Shown in pieces: positions 35,237 to 43,625 of a stretch of DNA of 64,000 nucleotides (positions are counted from its first letter, which is position 1; every line of letters begins with the position of its first letter). Source of the DNA: an uncultured Lachnospiraceae bacterium (GTDB lineage Bacteria > Bacillota > Clostridia > Lachnospirales > Lachnospiraceae). The stretch lies in assembly GCA_910578825.1 (NCBI GenBank), contig CAJTSB010000012.1, positions 19,758-83,757 on the forward strand, in the 5' to 3' direction. The notes below the pieces were generated by a model that had not been told where the DNA came from, made no database searches, and worked only from the letters and a program-made list of their open reading frames with translations. A program made the translations under genes and the position numbers.

Positions 35237-38200
35237 CTACTTCACCGTTATCTTGATTTTTGCTTTCTTATTATTAAATGTTTTTACGGTGATTACTGCT
35301 TTACCTTTCTTCAATGCCTTTATCTTTCCTGCAGAAGATACCGATACAACCTTCTTCTTACTGGAGGTATAGGTAATCTTATTGCTTGCCGTATTCTTAG
35401 GCAGTTTCACATTGATCTTGAAAGTTTTGCCCTTCTTTAAGGTCTTGCTTTTGGCATTGAGGCTGATTTTCTTCGGCGCTTTTTTTACGGTAATGTTGCA
35501 TTTCTTCGTCACACCGTCCGCTGTTGCCGTAATCGTCGCCTTTCCGGTCTTCTTTGCCGTTACCACGCCCCCGGTTCTGGATACGGACGCCACAGCCGGC
35601 TTGTTGGAAGTAAAGGTTACCGCCCGTTTGGTCGCATTATTCGGGAAAACCTTTGCTTTCAATGTAAATTTCTCTTTTACACCCATCGTCAGGCTCTTCT
35701 TATTCAAATCTACCTTCGTCACCCTAATCGAAGGCGCTGGCGGATTAACCGCAGCTTTTATTACCGTCACTTTACAGGTCGTCTGGCAGCCATTGGAGGT
35801 CGTCGCCGTAATCGTCGCCGTTCCCAGTGCCTTTGCCGTCACCATTCCACTCTGGTTAACGGTTGCAACGCCTGTATTATCTGAACTCCATACAATGCTC
35901 GTGTCCGGCGCGCCAGCCGTCACAGTTGCCTTTATGGTCTCACTCTTTCCGGGCGTAAGGCTGAGGCTGCTCTTGTTCAGGTCTGCCTTCCACATATAAA
36001 CGGTAGACACGCCTTCATGTGTCGGTGAAATCACCATCTTGCCCTCTCCGTTAAACAAAATCTCATCAATACAGGTTTCACGGTGTACCCCGAAAGCATC
36101 CGTAAAGATATTCAGCGGCGTATAGAACCTGTGGTATGCCATGAAGTATCTGTCTTTTCCGTACGCATCCTTGATTTGGAGCACGGACTGGTGACCGGAG
36201 CCGAGAATCCCAAGGCTCTCGTTCTTACTTAACATATTTGTCCGTTCAAGCGCCACACTGACAGTTCCGTCTTCCTGAATCAGCGTGTCGCTGATGCCAT
36301 AATTTACATGGTAATTCGGGCTGTTAGCGTCGTCACAGGTCCAGGTCCAATGGTACTTGCCATTCGCCTTTGTCACGATCACGGATTCTCGGAAGTCCGT
36401 AAGACCATCAATCTGTTTTAACGTACCCTCTTTGATACTTACCATATCGTCATTCAATTCCGCTATTGCCCCGCTTCCGTTACCAAACAGGATGTAGGAT
36501 TTCCCATCATCATCCGTAAAGATGGAGGGGTCAATCGCCTGCCCCATACTTACGCCGGCTGCTTTACACATCTCTACGGTCATAAGCGGCTGTTCCTCTG
36601 CCACATAAGGTCCCGCAGGATGATCTGCAACAGCAACGCCAATACATGACGCTCCTCCGGTTTTCTTGCCGCAGTAGTAGAAATAATACTTATCATTTTT
36701 CTTCTCTATCGTAGGCGCCCACGCGCTTCCTTCTACCGCCCAGGGAGAAGTCGCAATCTCTACGCCCTTGTCGTTGACTCCCGGATTGACATTTTTCAGC
36801 TCCAGAATGATGCCCTCATCCTCCCAGTTCACCATGTCCGGGGAAGAGAATGCATGGAACTTTGTTCCGCTCCAGCCAGGATAACCGTCTGTCGTCGGAT
36901 AAATCCAGAACCTTCCGTCAAAATAGTCGATATCCGGATCCGCATACTGTCCGGGCAATACCGGATTATTGCCGTACTGCGGTGTTTTTATCGTATAGAA
37001 ATCCGTTTTGCCGTCATACGTTATCTCCACTTCCGCATCCTGACGCAAATCCAGCGTAACCGTTCCATCGCACAGCTCACCATTGACCAGTATCTCACTG
37101 CCTGTCTTTACCGGATACAGGGTAACCGGAACCTCACTTAAATCCGCTCCCTTGCGCACATAGGAAGTCACTTCCCGCTTGTTCGTATCAACGTTGGAAA
37201 AAATTGCAGTATGGTCGTCCGTTCCTCTTAAATCGGTCGGATTCTCCGGTATGCTGCCAACTACCGCGCGCTCCAGCAACGGTGTATATGCCGCTCTCAA
37301 AATACGTTCTTCCTCTGCTGCGGAAAGACGCATCACCGTTCCATGACGGAACCTTTTTTCAAAGGTTGCATTTGCTGCCGTAAATTCACCGCTCGCCAGA
37401 TCATCTGTCACAAACGCTTTATATCCGCCGTCATCACCCATAGCGCACCATCTTCCATCTGGAAGCTGGTACACCGTATAGCCTTCTGTCTTCACAAATC
37501 CTGCTGCGGAACTTCCGCTCCTTGTCACCAGACGTTTCCAGGAGCCGTTCGGCTTACTCTCATTTTCATCAATCCTGACATCGAGAACGTCTTCCGTATC
37601 CAGGGTATCGCTGACGTCTATTACCGTGTTCCAGTCCGAAGTAGAGAAACGATAGTATCTTCCATCATCTCCTACGACAATCGTACTGTCTATGATATTT
37701 ACTTCCTCACCAGTAGCCGCATCCTCGCTGAGCCATACATGCGGCTCTGAAAATGACTTAAAATCCCTCGTGCGGCATACATAGACACGAAGTGCATTAT
37801 CTTCCGTATCCTTCTGCGTATAATCCCTGGCCGACCAGTACACCACATAGTCTCCGTTTACCTCGTCATACATTGCCTCCGGCGCCCAGATACAGCCTGC
37901 CGTATCAAGACCGGCATAAACAAGGCGCGGCTCGCTCCATTTTACCAGATCTGTGGATTCCCAGACCACCAGATTCTTACTTGCGCTATACTGATTCCAG
38001 CCGCTTCCTCCAGCGCCGCCTCCTTCTGCATGAAGATCCGTACCAAGAATCCAGTAACGGTCTCCTTCTGCGGAACGGATGATATGCGGGTCGCGGACAC
38101 CGAGGTCACTGCCCTCTGCATCATTGACAAGAATTGGATTCGGTTTACCGTCCACCTTATTGATATGGTCCCATGTCAAGCCATCTTCGCTATATCCAAA

Positions 38201-39394
38201 GAAAATCTTCTCATAACCATCATGCGCATCAAAATTTGTCCACAGATAGCCTTTGCTGTAATCGGTATCCAGATTTGCATCCTTCGGCCGTACCGTGACG
38301 TCAAATGTTTTTGTCTTTGTCTCATTGGTATAAGCCGACTTCAGCGTTGCCGTCAGCGTAACTTTTACCGGCGCTTTTCCGGCCTCCGGGCGAGTAACGA
38401 CACCACCCTGATAGAGGCTGTCTGCCGCTGCCGTATCCGTGACAACTGCCGGATTGGAAGATTTCCATGTAATCGTAGATTTGTATCTTCCCGTCTTAAT
38501 CAGCGCCAGGTTCCCACGGACATCATCGCTATTTAAAATTTCCAGATCATCATAGTCCTTCTGCAACGCATTTTTACGGGTTTCCTCCTCCTCCAGCTGT
38601 TCCTCATACTCAGCAATTTCCTTCAAAGTTTCCGTAAACTCCTCATACTGCGCAGTAATATCCGCATCTGACAATGTGCCGTCATATATCCGGTAATTAT
38701 CAATCAGTCCCTTGTAATATTCCCCGCTGTTCCAGTTTCCTTTTCCAACCTGAAGAATACCTCCGGTACTTCCAAGGATGTCACTGAGCTTGTAGGCACT
38801 CTTACTCTCACCTGCAGATTCCCCGTTGACATAAAGTTTCGTGTCTGTCTCCGTGACAACAAGATCCACATGGAACCAGCCATCCAACACAGATTTTTCT
38901 TTATCCGATATATTATTATCTGGTCTTCCGCTTGTATTATTATAACGCTCTACAAGCAATTCAGACACCTTGTGCAAAATTGCCAGATAATGTTCCTTCT
39001 CATGCGTCTGCTTATCTGCATTGGGCGCTGCAAAGAACGTCCAGCCCGTATTGTTTCTATCCGGTTTCAAATCATATGATACCGTAATATTTTCCTTCCC
39101 CTTTAAGATACTTCCGCCATCCTTTGCCATAATGTTGATAAAACTGTTTCTTCCATCCAGATACAGCGCACGGTTCGTCCCATACTTCACCTTTGTCTGG
39201 CACGCTCCCTTTGCTTCCGCCTGCGCACTGCCGCCGTCATAAAAGCCGTTTACTGCATCCGCGTCAAAAGAAAAATCCGCCAGTTTGTCCGGCGCCGCTG
39301 CTTCTGCAGTCAGAGAAACCGATGGCAGCGCCGATATCGCCATTGCCCCGGCAAGCAGCCATGCAAAACACTGTTGTTTCCATTTTCTTTGCAT
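35237..39394 (-). CDS. Secreted enzyme with two GH43-like catalytic modules
   Basis: The 1,385-residue protein has a signal peptide (to ~33), a LamG-like sugar-binding domain (~35-255), a short acidic coiled coil and an Ig-like domain (~280-375). Two five-bladed GH43-like modules follow. In the first, Asp435 lies in GVRDPHIIRS, with WAPEAMYD and IIDSTIVVGDDGRYY following. In the second, Asp819 lies in YADPDIDYFDG, with AIDPSIFTDDDGKSY and Glu1003 in DFRESVIV. Three bacterial Ig-like (Big2) repeats end in a lysine-rich tail. Activities of this family include arabinofuranosidase, arabinanase and xylosidase; two different modules may act together on arabinan or arabinoxylan. The tail closely resembles that of the GH51 enzyme at 20396-24610. 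Confidence 0.9.
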   Translation of the reverse strand: MQRKWKQQCFAWLLAGAMAISALPSVSLTAEAAAPDKLADFSFDADAVNGFYDGGSAQAEAKGACQTKVKYGTNRALYLDGRNSFINIMAKDGGSILKGKENITVSYDLKPDRNNTGWTFFAAPNADKQTHEKEHYLAILHKVSELLVERYNNTSGRPDNNISDKEKSVLDGWFHVDLVVTETDTKLYVNGESAGESKSAYKLSDILGSTGGILQVGKGNWNSGEYYKGLIDNYRIYDGTLSDADITAQYEEFTETLKEIAEYEEQLEEEETRKNALQKDYDDLEILNSDDVRGNLALIKTGRYKSTITWKSSNPAVVTDTAAADSLYQGGVVTRPEAGKAPVKVTLTATLKSAYTNETKTKTFDVTVRPKDANLDTDYSKGYLWTNFDAHDGYEKIFFGYSEDGLTWDHINKVDGKPNPILVNDAEGSDLGVRDPHIIRSAEGDRYWILGTDLHAEGGGAGGSGWNQYSASKNLVVWESTDLVKWSEPRLVYAGLDTAGCIWAPEAMYDEVNGDYVVYWSARDYTQKDTEDNALRVYVCRTRDFKSFSEPHVWLSEDAATGEEVNIIDSTIVVGDDGRYYRFSTSDWNTVIDVSDTLDTEDVLDVRIDENESKPNGSWKRLVTRSGSSAAGFVKTEGYTVYQLPDGRWCAMGDDGGYKAFVTDDLASGEFTAANATFEKRFRHGTVMRLSAAEEERILRAAYTPLLERAVVGSIPENPTDLRGTDDHTAIFSNVDTNKREVTSYVRKGADLSEVPVTLYPVKTGSEILVNGELCDGTVTLDLRQDAEVEITYDGKTDFYTIKTPQYGNNPVLPGQYADPDIDYFDGRFWIYPTTDGYPGWSGTKFHAFSSPDMVNWEDEGIILELKNVNPGVNDKGVEIATSPWAVEGSAWAPTIEKKNDKYYFYYCGKKTGGASCIGVAVADHPAGPYVAEEQPLMTVEMCKAAGVSMGQAIDPSIFTDDDGKSYILFGNGSGAIAELNDDMVSIKEGTLKQIDGLTDFRESVIVTKANGKYHWTWTCDDANSPNYHVNYGISDTLIQEDGTVSVALERTNMLSKNESLGILGSGHQSVLQIKDAYGKDRYFMAYHRFYTPLNIFTDAFGVHRETCIDEILFNGEGKMVISPTHEGVSTVYMWKADLNKSSLSLTPGKSETIKATVTAGAPDTSIVWSSDNTGVATVNQSGMVTAKALGTATITATTSNGCQTTCKVTVIKAAVNPPAPSIRVTKVDLNKKSLTMGVKEKFTLKAKVFPNNATKRAVTFTSNKPAVASVSRTGGVVTAKKTGKATITATADGVTKKCNITVKKAPKKISLNAKSKTLKKGKTFKINVKLPKNTASNKITYTSSKKKVVSVSSAGKIKALKKGKAVITVKTFNNKKAKIKITVK

Positions 39395-39412
39395 TTTTTA
39401 CCCTCCTTTTTG

Positions 39413-39449
39413 TACTAAAAACCATGAAAAAACTATACTATTTTTAGTA
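39413..39449. promoter_or_regulatory. Inverted repeat TACTAAAAA-N19-TTTTTAGTA upstream of the GH43 gene
   Basis: Perfect 9-base arms lie directly upstream of the ribosome site of the GH43 gene. They are placed where an operator or a leader hairpin would act. Confidence 0.5.
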
Positions 39450-39501
39450 AATATTACTTAATATGAGAGTAACATTTTATCTCGCCACCTGTCAAGAGAA
39501 A

Positions 39502-39768
39502 TCATGTTTTTTCTCCTGCATCCGCAATCAGTTTCTCCTTCTCCTTTCTGGTCAACTGCTTAATCTGTACTTCCCGGCTCATTGCCTCCTGCCTCGTCTC
39601 ATATTCTTCCAGATACACCAATTCCACCGGCGTGCGCACTCTGGTATACTTACCGCCCTTTCCGGCATTGTGTGCCTGCAGGCGTTTTTCTATATTGTTT
39701 GTCCACCCGGTATACAGCGTCCCATCGCTGCATCGAAGCATATAGGTGACATTTTGTTTCCCTGCCAT
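39502..39768 (-). CDS. GIY-YIG domain protein
   Basis: The 88-residue protein is a single GIY-YIG nuclease domain: VTYMLRCSDGTLYTGWTNN gives the paired Tyr motifs, followed by Arg (EKRLQAHN), and Glu in SREVQIKQLT. It matches the small stand-alone UPF0213 type, whose biological role is not established. It precedes the GH43 gene by 107 bases on the same strand, probably without functional link. Confidence 0.9.
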   Translation of the reverse strand: MAGKQNVTYMLRCSDGTLYTGWTNNIEKRLQAHNAGKGGKYTRVRTPVELVYLEEYETRQEAMSREVQIKQLTRKEKEKLIADAGEKT

Positions 39769-39792
39769 ACGACTTCCTCACATTTATCATAT

Positions 39793-39981
39793 TCATTCTC
39801 TATGTAGAGAGACTGCAAGCAGTCTCTTATATACAAAGCAGCACCGGATTCCTGGTATTTTTCCCATTTCAGGCATTATTTTCCACCGTTCATTCTGACA
39901 GTGAAAACGTTCTCCAATCTCTGTATAAAAACTGTGCTGCGGGTTGCCTACATCATCCGGTAACTCATACCCACTAATATT
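39793..39981 (-). pseudogene. Possible decayed coding remnant
   Basis: A stop-bounded frame of about 60 codons on the minus strand has protein-like composition (LPDDVGNPQHSFYTEIGERF) but no usable start or ribosome site. A second open segment (GKIRTGTDKDFSHKILVG) precedes it in another frame. This could be a frameshifted gene fragment; it could equally be chance. Confidence 0.2.
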
Positions 39982-40116
39982 TTATGAGAGAAATCCTTAT
40001 CCGTGCCTGTTCGTATTTTACCTCTTATTTCTTTCAGTTTAACATGGATTTTTTATGATAACAACCACACAGCTCTTATCACACAACCACTGACGAACAG
40101 TTTGACTACACATAAA

Positions 40117-40139
40117 GCGGACAGCTATACGCCGTCCGC
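40117..40139 (-). terminator. Hairpin after spoIIQ
   Basis: A 9-bp stem (GCGGACGGC against GCTGTCCGC, one G-U pair) with a 5-base loop stands about 45 bases after the spoIIQ stop. The following T-tract is short. Confidence 0.55.
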
Positions 40140-40183
40140 CTTGAAATACTATGCTTTATTCTATTGATAATACAAAATCGTTT

Positions 40184-40984
40184 TTACTGTAAATACCCCA
40201 TCGGGTCTACCGGAACTCCGTCCTTCTGCAATTCAAAGAAAAGATTGGAGCCTTCCACCGAATAATATTTGGTGGGCTCGCTGACATAGCCTAAGATTTC
40301 TCCGTTCTCCACATAATCTCCTGTGCTCTTGGGAATTTCTTTTAGCTGTCCATAGATGGCGCTGTAACCATCACCCATATCGACGGTTATCGTAGCGCCT
40401 GTTTCCGAACTGGTCTCCACACTGGTTACTTTTCCGCCGGAAACCGCTTTTACCGGAGTATTGACATCCGCCTTGATAATTACCGCCGGATTATACTTAT
40501 ACTGGTCAAGCGTTGCAAAATATACGGTCTGATCCATGCTGTAGTTCAGGATTACATTTCCCTGCAGCGGCCAGCCCAGATCTGTCTCTGCGTCAAAATG
40601 AAGAATCGGTTCCACAGGCGTTTGCACTTCACTGTCAACAATTTCCGGTTCATCCATGAAATTGTCATTCTCCGGAGGAATAATACCGGAAACTGCCTCC
40701 GTCTCGTCTTCTTCCTTTTCCTGCTCTTTTGCTTTTGCCTTTGCCTGCTGCTGTTCTTTTAACTTTCTTGCCTCTTCTTCTTTCTTTTCCTGCTCCCTGG
40801 CGGCGTCCTCAACCTTTGCCTGCTGAATCTGCTTTTCCTGCTCCTTCGCCAGTTGCTCTTCCTGTTTCTTTTCCTGCTGGGTATAATAAATACCGGTCAT
40901 GCCAAATGCTGCCACTACCATGAACACTGCGGCAATCAGATAGGATTTTCTGTTAAAAAACGCTGATACTCTTCTGTTTCTCAT
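40184..40984 (-). CDS. spoIIQ: Stage II sporulation protein Q-like, degenerate LytM domain
   Basis: The ~266-residue protein has one transmembrane helix (~14-36 after the start), a highly charged Gln/Glu/Lys coiled-coil region, and a C-terminal LytM/M23 fold (from LGWPLQGNVILNYS to VPVDPMGYL). The zinc ligands are missing: the first-motif His/Asp region reads YNPAVIIKAD and the HxH region reads NLFFELQ, so it cannot be a classical endopeptidase. SpoIIQ is made in the forespore and binds SpoIIIAH across the septum. The adjacent upstream spoIID supports the name. AGGTG before the ATG at 40984 is the best ribosome site. Confidence 0.82.
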   Translation of the reverse strand: MRNRRVSAFFNRKSYLIAAVFMVVAAFGMTGIYYTQQEKKQEEQLAKEQEKQIQQAKVEDAAREQEKKEEEARKLKEQQQAKAKAKEQEKEEDETEAVSGIIPPENDNFMDEPEIVDSEVQTPVEPILHFDAETDLGWPLQGNVILNYSMDQTVYFATLDQYKYNPAVIIKADVNTPVKAVSGGKVTSVETSSETGATITVDMGDGYSAIYGQLKEIPKSTGDYVENGEILGYVSEPTKYYSVEGSNLFFELQKDGVPVDPMGYLQ

Positions 40985-41022
40985 CCTGTCACCTTCCATT
41001 TCTGTTTGTTTTTTCTTTTTTT

Positions 41023-41050
41023 AGTTTTTCCGAAAAAACAAGGTTTATAC
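41023..41050 (-). promoter_or_regulatory. Candidate sigma-F promoter of spoIIQ
   Basis: On the minus strand GTATA is followed after 14 bases by GGAAAAACT, which fits the forespore sigma-F pattern (GYWTA, then GGNRANANT). It lies 39 bases upstream of the spoIIQ start. Confidence 0.55.
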
Positions 41051-41064
41051 AGGATGTATGAGAA

Positions 41065-42045
41065 TTATTCGTTCTGATTTTTTTTCAGTTCAACATCTTT
41101 ATAATAATACTGTAAAATTTCTATGTAATCGCTGCCGGCTTTTGCCATCTCATTGGCTCCATACTGACTCAGCCCCAGTCCATGCCCCATGCCCTTTGTG
41201 ACAATCCGTACCCGTCCCTCTACCTCTTTCAGGGAGAAACATGCGGAATTCAAACCGAGACAATTTCGAAATTCTTCTCCTGTCATCGTATGTTTCCCTG
41301 CCGCTATCTCCAGCACGTACTCCCCATCATCACGTTTTACAATAACGATTTCACTGACAACCCCTTCCGCCGTGAGTTCTGCATCTGGATACGCCTCGTT
41401 CAGCCTGTCTGCCAGATCCTTTTTTTCCAGGAAACTCACGTGCAGATAGTCATGAGACGGAATATCCATACTGCTGTCCACGCTTTTTAAATAGGAAATT
41501 TCCGTTCCAAGCGCATCCCTGGCATCTCTTGTCGTTCCCGCACTCACGGCATGGAATGCGGCCTGTATCGGCGCATCCTCCCAAACCAGGATTTCTCCCT
41601 CGGTGGCTGTAAGCGCCGCCTCAAGCGCACGGTAATTCTGCTCAAAGCCATCCTGCCCCCAGAGGGAAAGCATTTCTTCCCGGGACATGGATTGCGGCAG
41701 CTCTTCCTCACGTTCCAGTGCGCCCGCCAGTAATGTCCTGGCGATAACCGCCTGTGCCTTGATCGCCTCCGGCTGGCTGTCCAGAGAAATCTCCTCCGCA
41801 ACAATTCCGGCAAGATATTGCTCCTCGTCCAATTTGTCTTTATCCGAATTTTCCTGTGGAAGAAATCTTTCCTCTATAACCGGTTCCCCCTTGCCTGCCT
41901 CAGTGCTTGTCTCACTGCCCTGAAACAGTAAAGTAACGATGTAGGGCGCTGCCAGGATTAATACGCAGACAGCCAGAAAAGTTTTTATTTTTTCTCTCAG
42001 GAAAAACACCCCCTTTGAACAGACTATATGCAAAAACCCGAACAT
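41065..42045 (-). CDS. spoIID: Stage II sporulation protein D (peptidoglycan lytic transglycosylase)
   Basis: The protein has up to 326 residues, with an N-terminal membrane helix and a SpoIID domain. Landmarks are LDEEQYLAGIVAEEISLDSQ, EAIKAQAVIARTLL, AFHAVSAGTTRDA and the C-terminal GMGHGLGLSQYGANEMAKAG. SpoIID degrades peptidoglycan in the mother cell during engulfment. The start is uncertain: the ATG at 42045 lacks a ribosome site, whereas GGGGGTG precedes a CTG at 42000 that would begin just before the REKIKTFLAV membrane helix. It is followed by spoIIQ on the same strand. Confidence 0.92.
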   Translation of the reverse strand: MFGFLHIVCSKGVFFLREKIKTFLAVCVLILAAPYIVTLLFQGSETSTEAGKGEPVIEERFLPQENSDKDKLDEEQYLAGIVAEEISLDSQPEAIKAQAVIARTLLAGALEREEELPQSMSREEMLSLWGQDGFEQNYRALEAALTATEGEILVWEDAPIQAAFHAVSAGTTRDARDALGTEISYLKSVDSSMDIPSHDYLHVSFLEKKDLADRLNEAYPDAELTAEGVVSEIVIVKRDDGEYVLEIAAGKHTMTGEEFRNCLGLNSACFSLKEVEGRVRIVTKGMGHGLGLSQYGANEMAKAGSDYIEILQYYYKDVELKKNQNE

Positions 42046-42090
42046 ATATACGTAAAATGCCTTGCTTTTTTCAAAATATCATGTTATGAT

Positions 42091-42119
42091 GCATTTAGAA
42101 CGCGTGTTCTGTATATAAT
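42091..42119 (+). promoter_or_regulatory. Promoter of the radical SAM/DUF4130 pair with internal LexA-like box
   Basis: TATAAT at 42114-42119 has a weak -35 about 17 bases upstream (GCATTT). The dyad AGAAC-GCGT-GTTCT at 42097-42110 fills the spacer, matching the Gram-positive LexA core GAAC-N4-GTTC. A repressor bound there would block polymerase. Confidence 0.6.
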
Positions 42120-42179
42120 ATAGGCAGGAAATTTTATGTGGATCATACAGACACATAGCAGGCTTTATAAAATAACTGG

Positions 42180-43547
42180 ATGGTGGTTACTGTGAATGCA
42201 ATACAGATGGATATGAACTTATTTGACAAACTGAATATCTTATCCGCAGCCGCAAAATATGACGTTGCCTGTACCTCAAGCGGCGTGGACAGATCGGGGA
42301 AGGGCAGAGGAATCGGGAATTCTATTGCTCCCGGCGTCTGCCACAGTTTTTCCGCAGACGGAAGATGTATTTCACTGTTGAAGATTCTTTTCACCAACGA
42401 ATGCATTTTCAATTGCGCCTACTGTCTGAATAACCGGGATTCTGACGTCAGGCGTGCTTCTTTTACACCCGATGAAATCTGCACGATTACTCTGGAGTTC
42501 TACCGCCGCAATTATATAGAAGGGCTTTTCTTAAGTTCCGGCATTATGGTAAGCCCCAATTACACGATGGAGTTGATTTACCAGACGTTATACCGGCTGC
42601 GCACCGTATATCATTTTAACGGCTATATCCATGTCAAATCCATTCCCGGCGCAGATCCTGAACTCGTGGAACGAACCGGATTTCTTGCAGACCGCATGAG
42701 CATCAATCTGGAATTACCCACTGCGGACAGTTTACAGAAACTTGCCCCCTGTAAGTCCCGCAATACCATCTTGACCCCCATGCGGCAAATCCAGAACCGC
42801 ATCACGGATAACAAACAGGAAGTCACCGTATACCGCAAGGCTCCGCGTTTCGTCCCCGCCGGACAATCCACGCAGATGATAATCGGAGCTACGCCTGAGA
42901 ATGATTATCAGATTATGAGTGTGGCAGAAGGACTTTATCAGAAATTTGCGCTGAAACGCGTATTTTACTCCGCGTTTGTAAATGTAAATAACAATTCCAT
43001 GCTTCCGGCGCTCCCCGGCGGTCCGCCGCTCCTTCGCGAACACCGCCTTTATCAGGCGGACTGGCTGCTGCGCTACTATCATTTCAAGGTATCGGAACTA
43101 CTGTCAGAAGAACATCCGGACTTTAATATTTTCCTGGATCCCAAATGCGACTGGGCGCTGCGTCATCTGGAATGTTTTCCAGTGGAAATCAACCAGGCCA
43201 GCTATCAGACGCTGCTGCGCGTTCCCGGAATTGGATATAAGTCCGCAGAACGCATTGTCAGAGCACGCAAACGAAACTCCCTGTCGTTTGACGACCTCAA
43301 GAAAATCGGCGTTGTACTCAAGCGAGCCCTCTATTTCATTACCTGCTCCGGTAAAATGATGTATCGCACGAAACTGGAGGAAAACTATATCTGCGAGAAT
43401 CTTATGCGGGATAAGACTCAGATTCCCAGAGATATCCGGGAGGGCGGTTATGAACAGATCAGTTTTTTTGACAAGCAACTGCAATCTGATTTCCAGTTGA
43501 CCAATGCGCAGATCCTGCCGCCTTCCCAACAGCTTGCTGCCGTATAA
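42180..43547 (+). CDS. Radical SAM protein, putative DNA modification/repair
   Basis: The 455-residue protein has the 4Fe-4S motif CIFNCAYC (Cys75, Cys79, Cys82) in a radical SAM barrel. A C-terminal helix-hairpin-helix (LLRVPGIGYKSAERIVRAR), of the kind that contacts DNA, follows. The conserved N-terminal region KYDVACTSSGVDRSGKGRG and overall layout match the TIGR03916 family, which is found beside TIGR03915/DUF4130 proteins and linked to uracil-DNA glycosylases. Its chemistry is not established. The true start may be the GTG at 42192, which has a better-placed purine-rich site. A LexA-like box lies in the promoter. Confidence 0.9.
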   Translation: MVVTVNAIQMDMNLFDKLNILSAAAKYDVACTSSGVDRSGKGRGIGNSIAPGVCHSFSADGRCISLLKILFTNECIFNCAYCLNNRDSDVRRASFTPDEICTITLEFYRRNYIEGLFLSSGIMVSPNYTMELIYQTLYRLRTVYHFNGYIHVKSIPGADPELVERTGFLADRMSINLELPTADSLQKLAPCKSRNTILTPMRQIQNRITDNKQEVTVYRKAPRFVPAGQSTQMIIGATPENDYQIMSVAEGLYQKFALKRVFYSAFVNVNNNSMLPALPGGPPLLREHRLYQADWLLRYYHFKVSELLSEEHPDFNIFLDPKCDWALRHLECFPVEINQASYQTLLRVPGIGYKSAERIVRARKRNSLSFDDLKKIGVVLKRALYFITCSGKMMYRTKLEENYICENLMRDKTQIPRDIREGGYEQISFFDKQLQSDFQLTNAQILPPSQQLAAV

Positions 43548-43625
43548 TTTCATAGAATCTCTGACATGCACCTCCATATTATGTTTTTAAGAACGAATTA
43601 ATCAGATATTTCGAAAGGATGTACT

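Larger units (their letters stand above)
39769..40183. other. 415-base region without an intact gene
   Basis: This stretch separates the GIY-YIG start from the spoIIQ end. It holds a near-perfect dyad (AGAGACTGC-N2-GCAGTCTCT) at 39808-39827 and a catabolite-response-like 14-mer at 39902-39915. It also holds two short open segments on the minus strand without start codons, and the spoIIQ terminator-like hairpin at 40117-40139. I see no tRNA or riboswitch in it. Confidence 0.6.

Noticed and set aside
39808..39827. Dyad AGAGACTGC-N2-GCAGTCTCT as a terminator
   Set aside because: The 2-base loop is too tight and no T-tract follows; it may be a protein site but there is no further support.
42038..42051. 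CGAAC followed by ATAT near the spoIID start, half of a LexA box
   Set aside because: The second half (ATACG) does not match, so it is not a dyad.
42055..42085. Possible mother-cell sigma-E promoter for spoIID (GATATT with CATTTTAC)
   Set aside because: The -10 matches only about half of the consensus positions; too weak to annotate.
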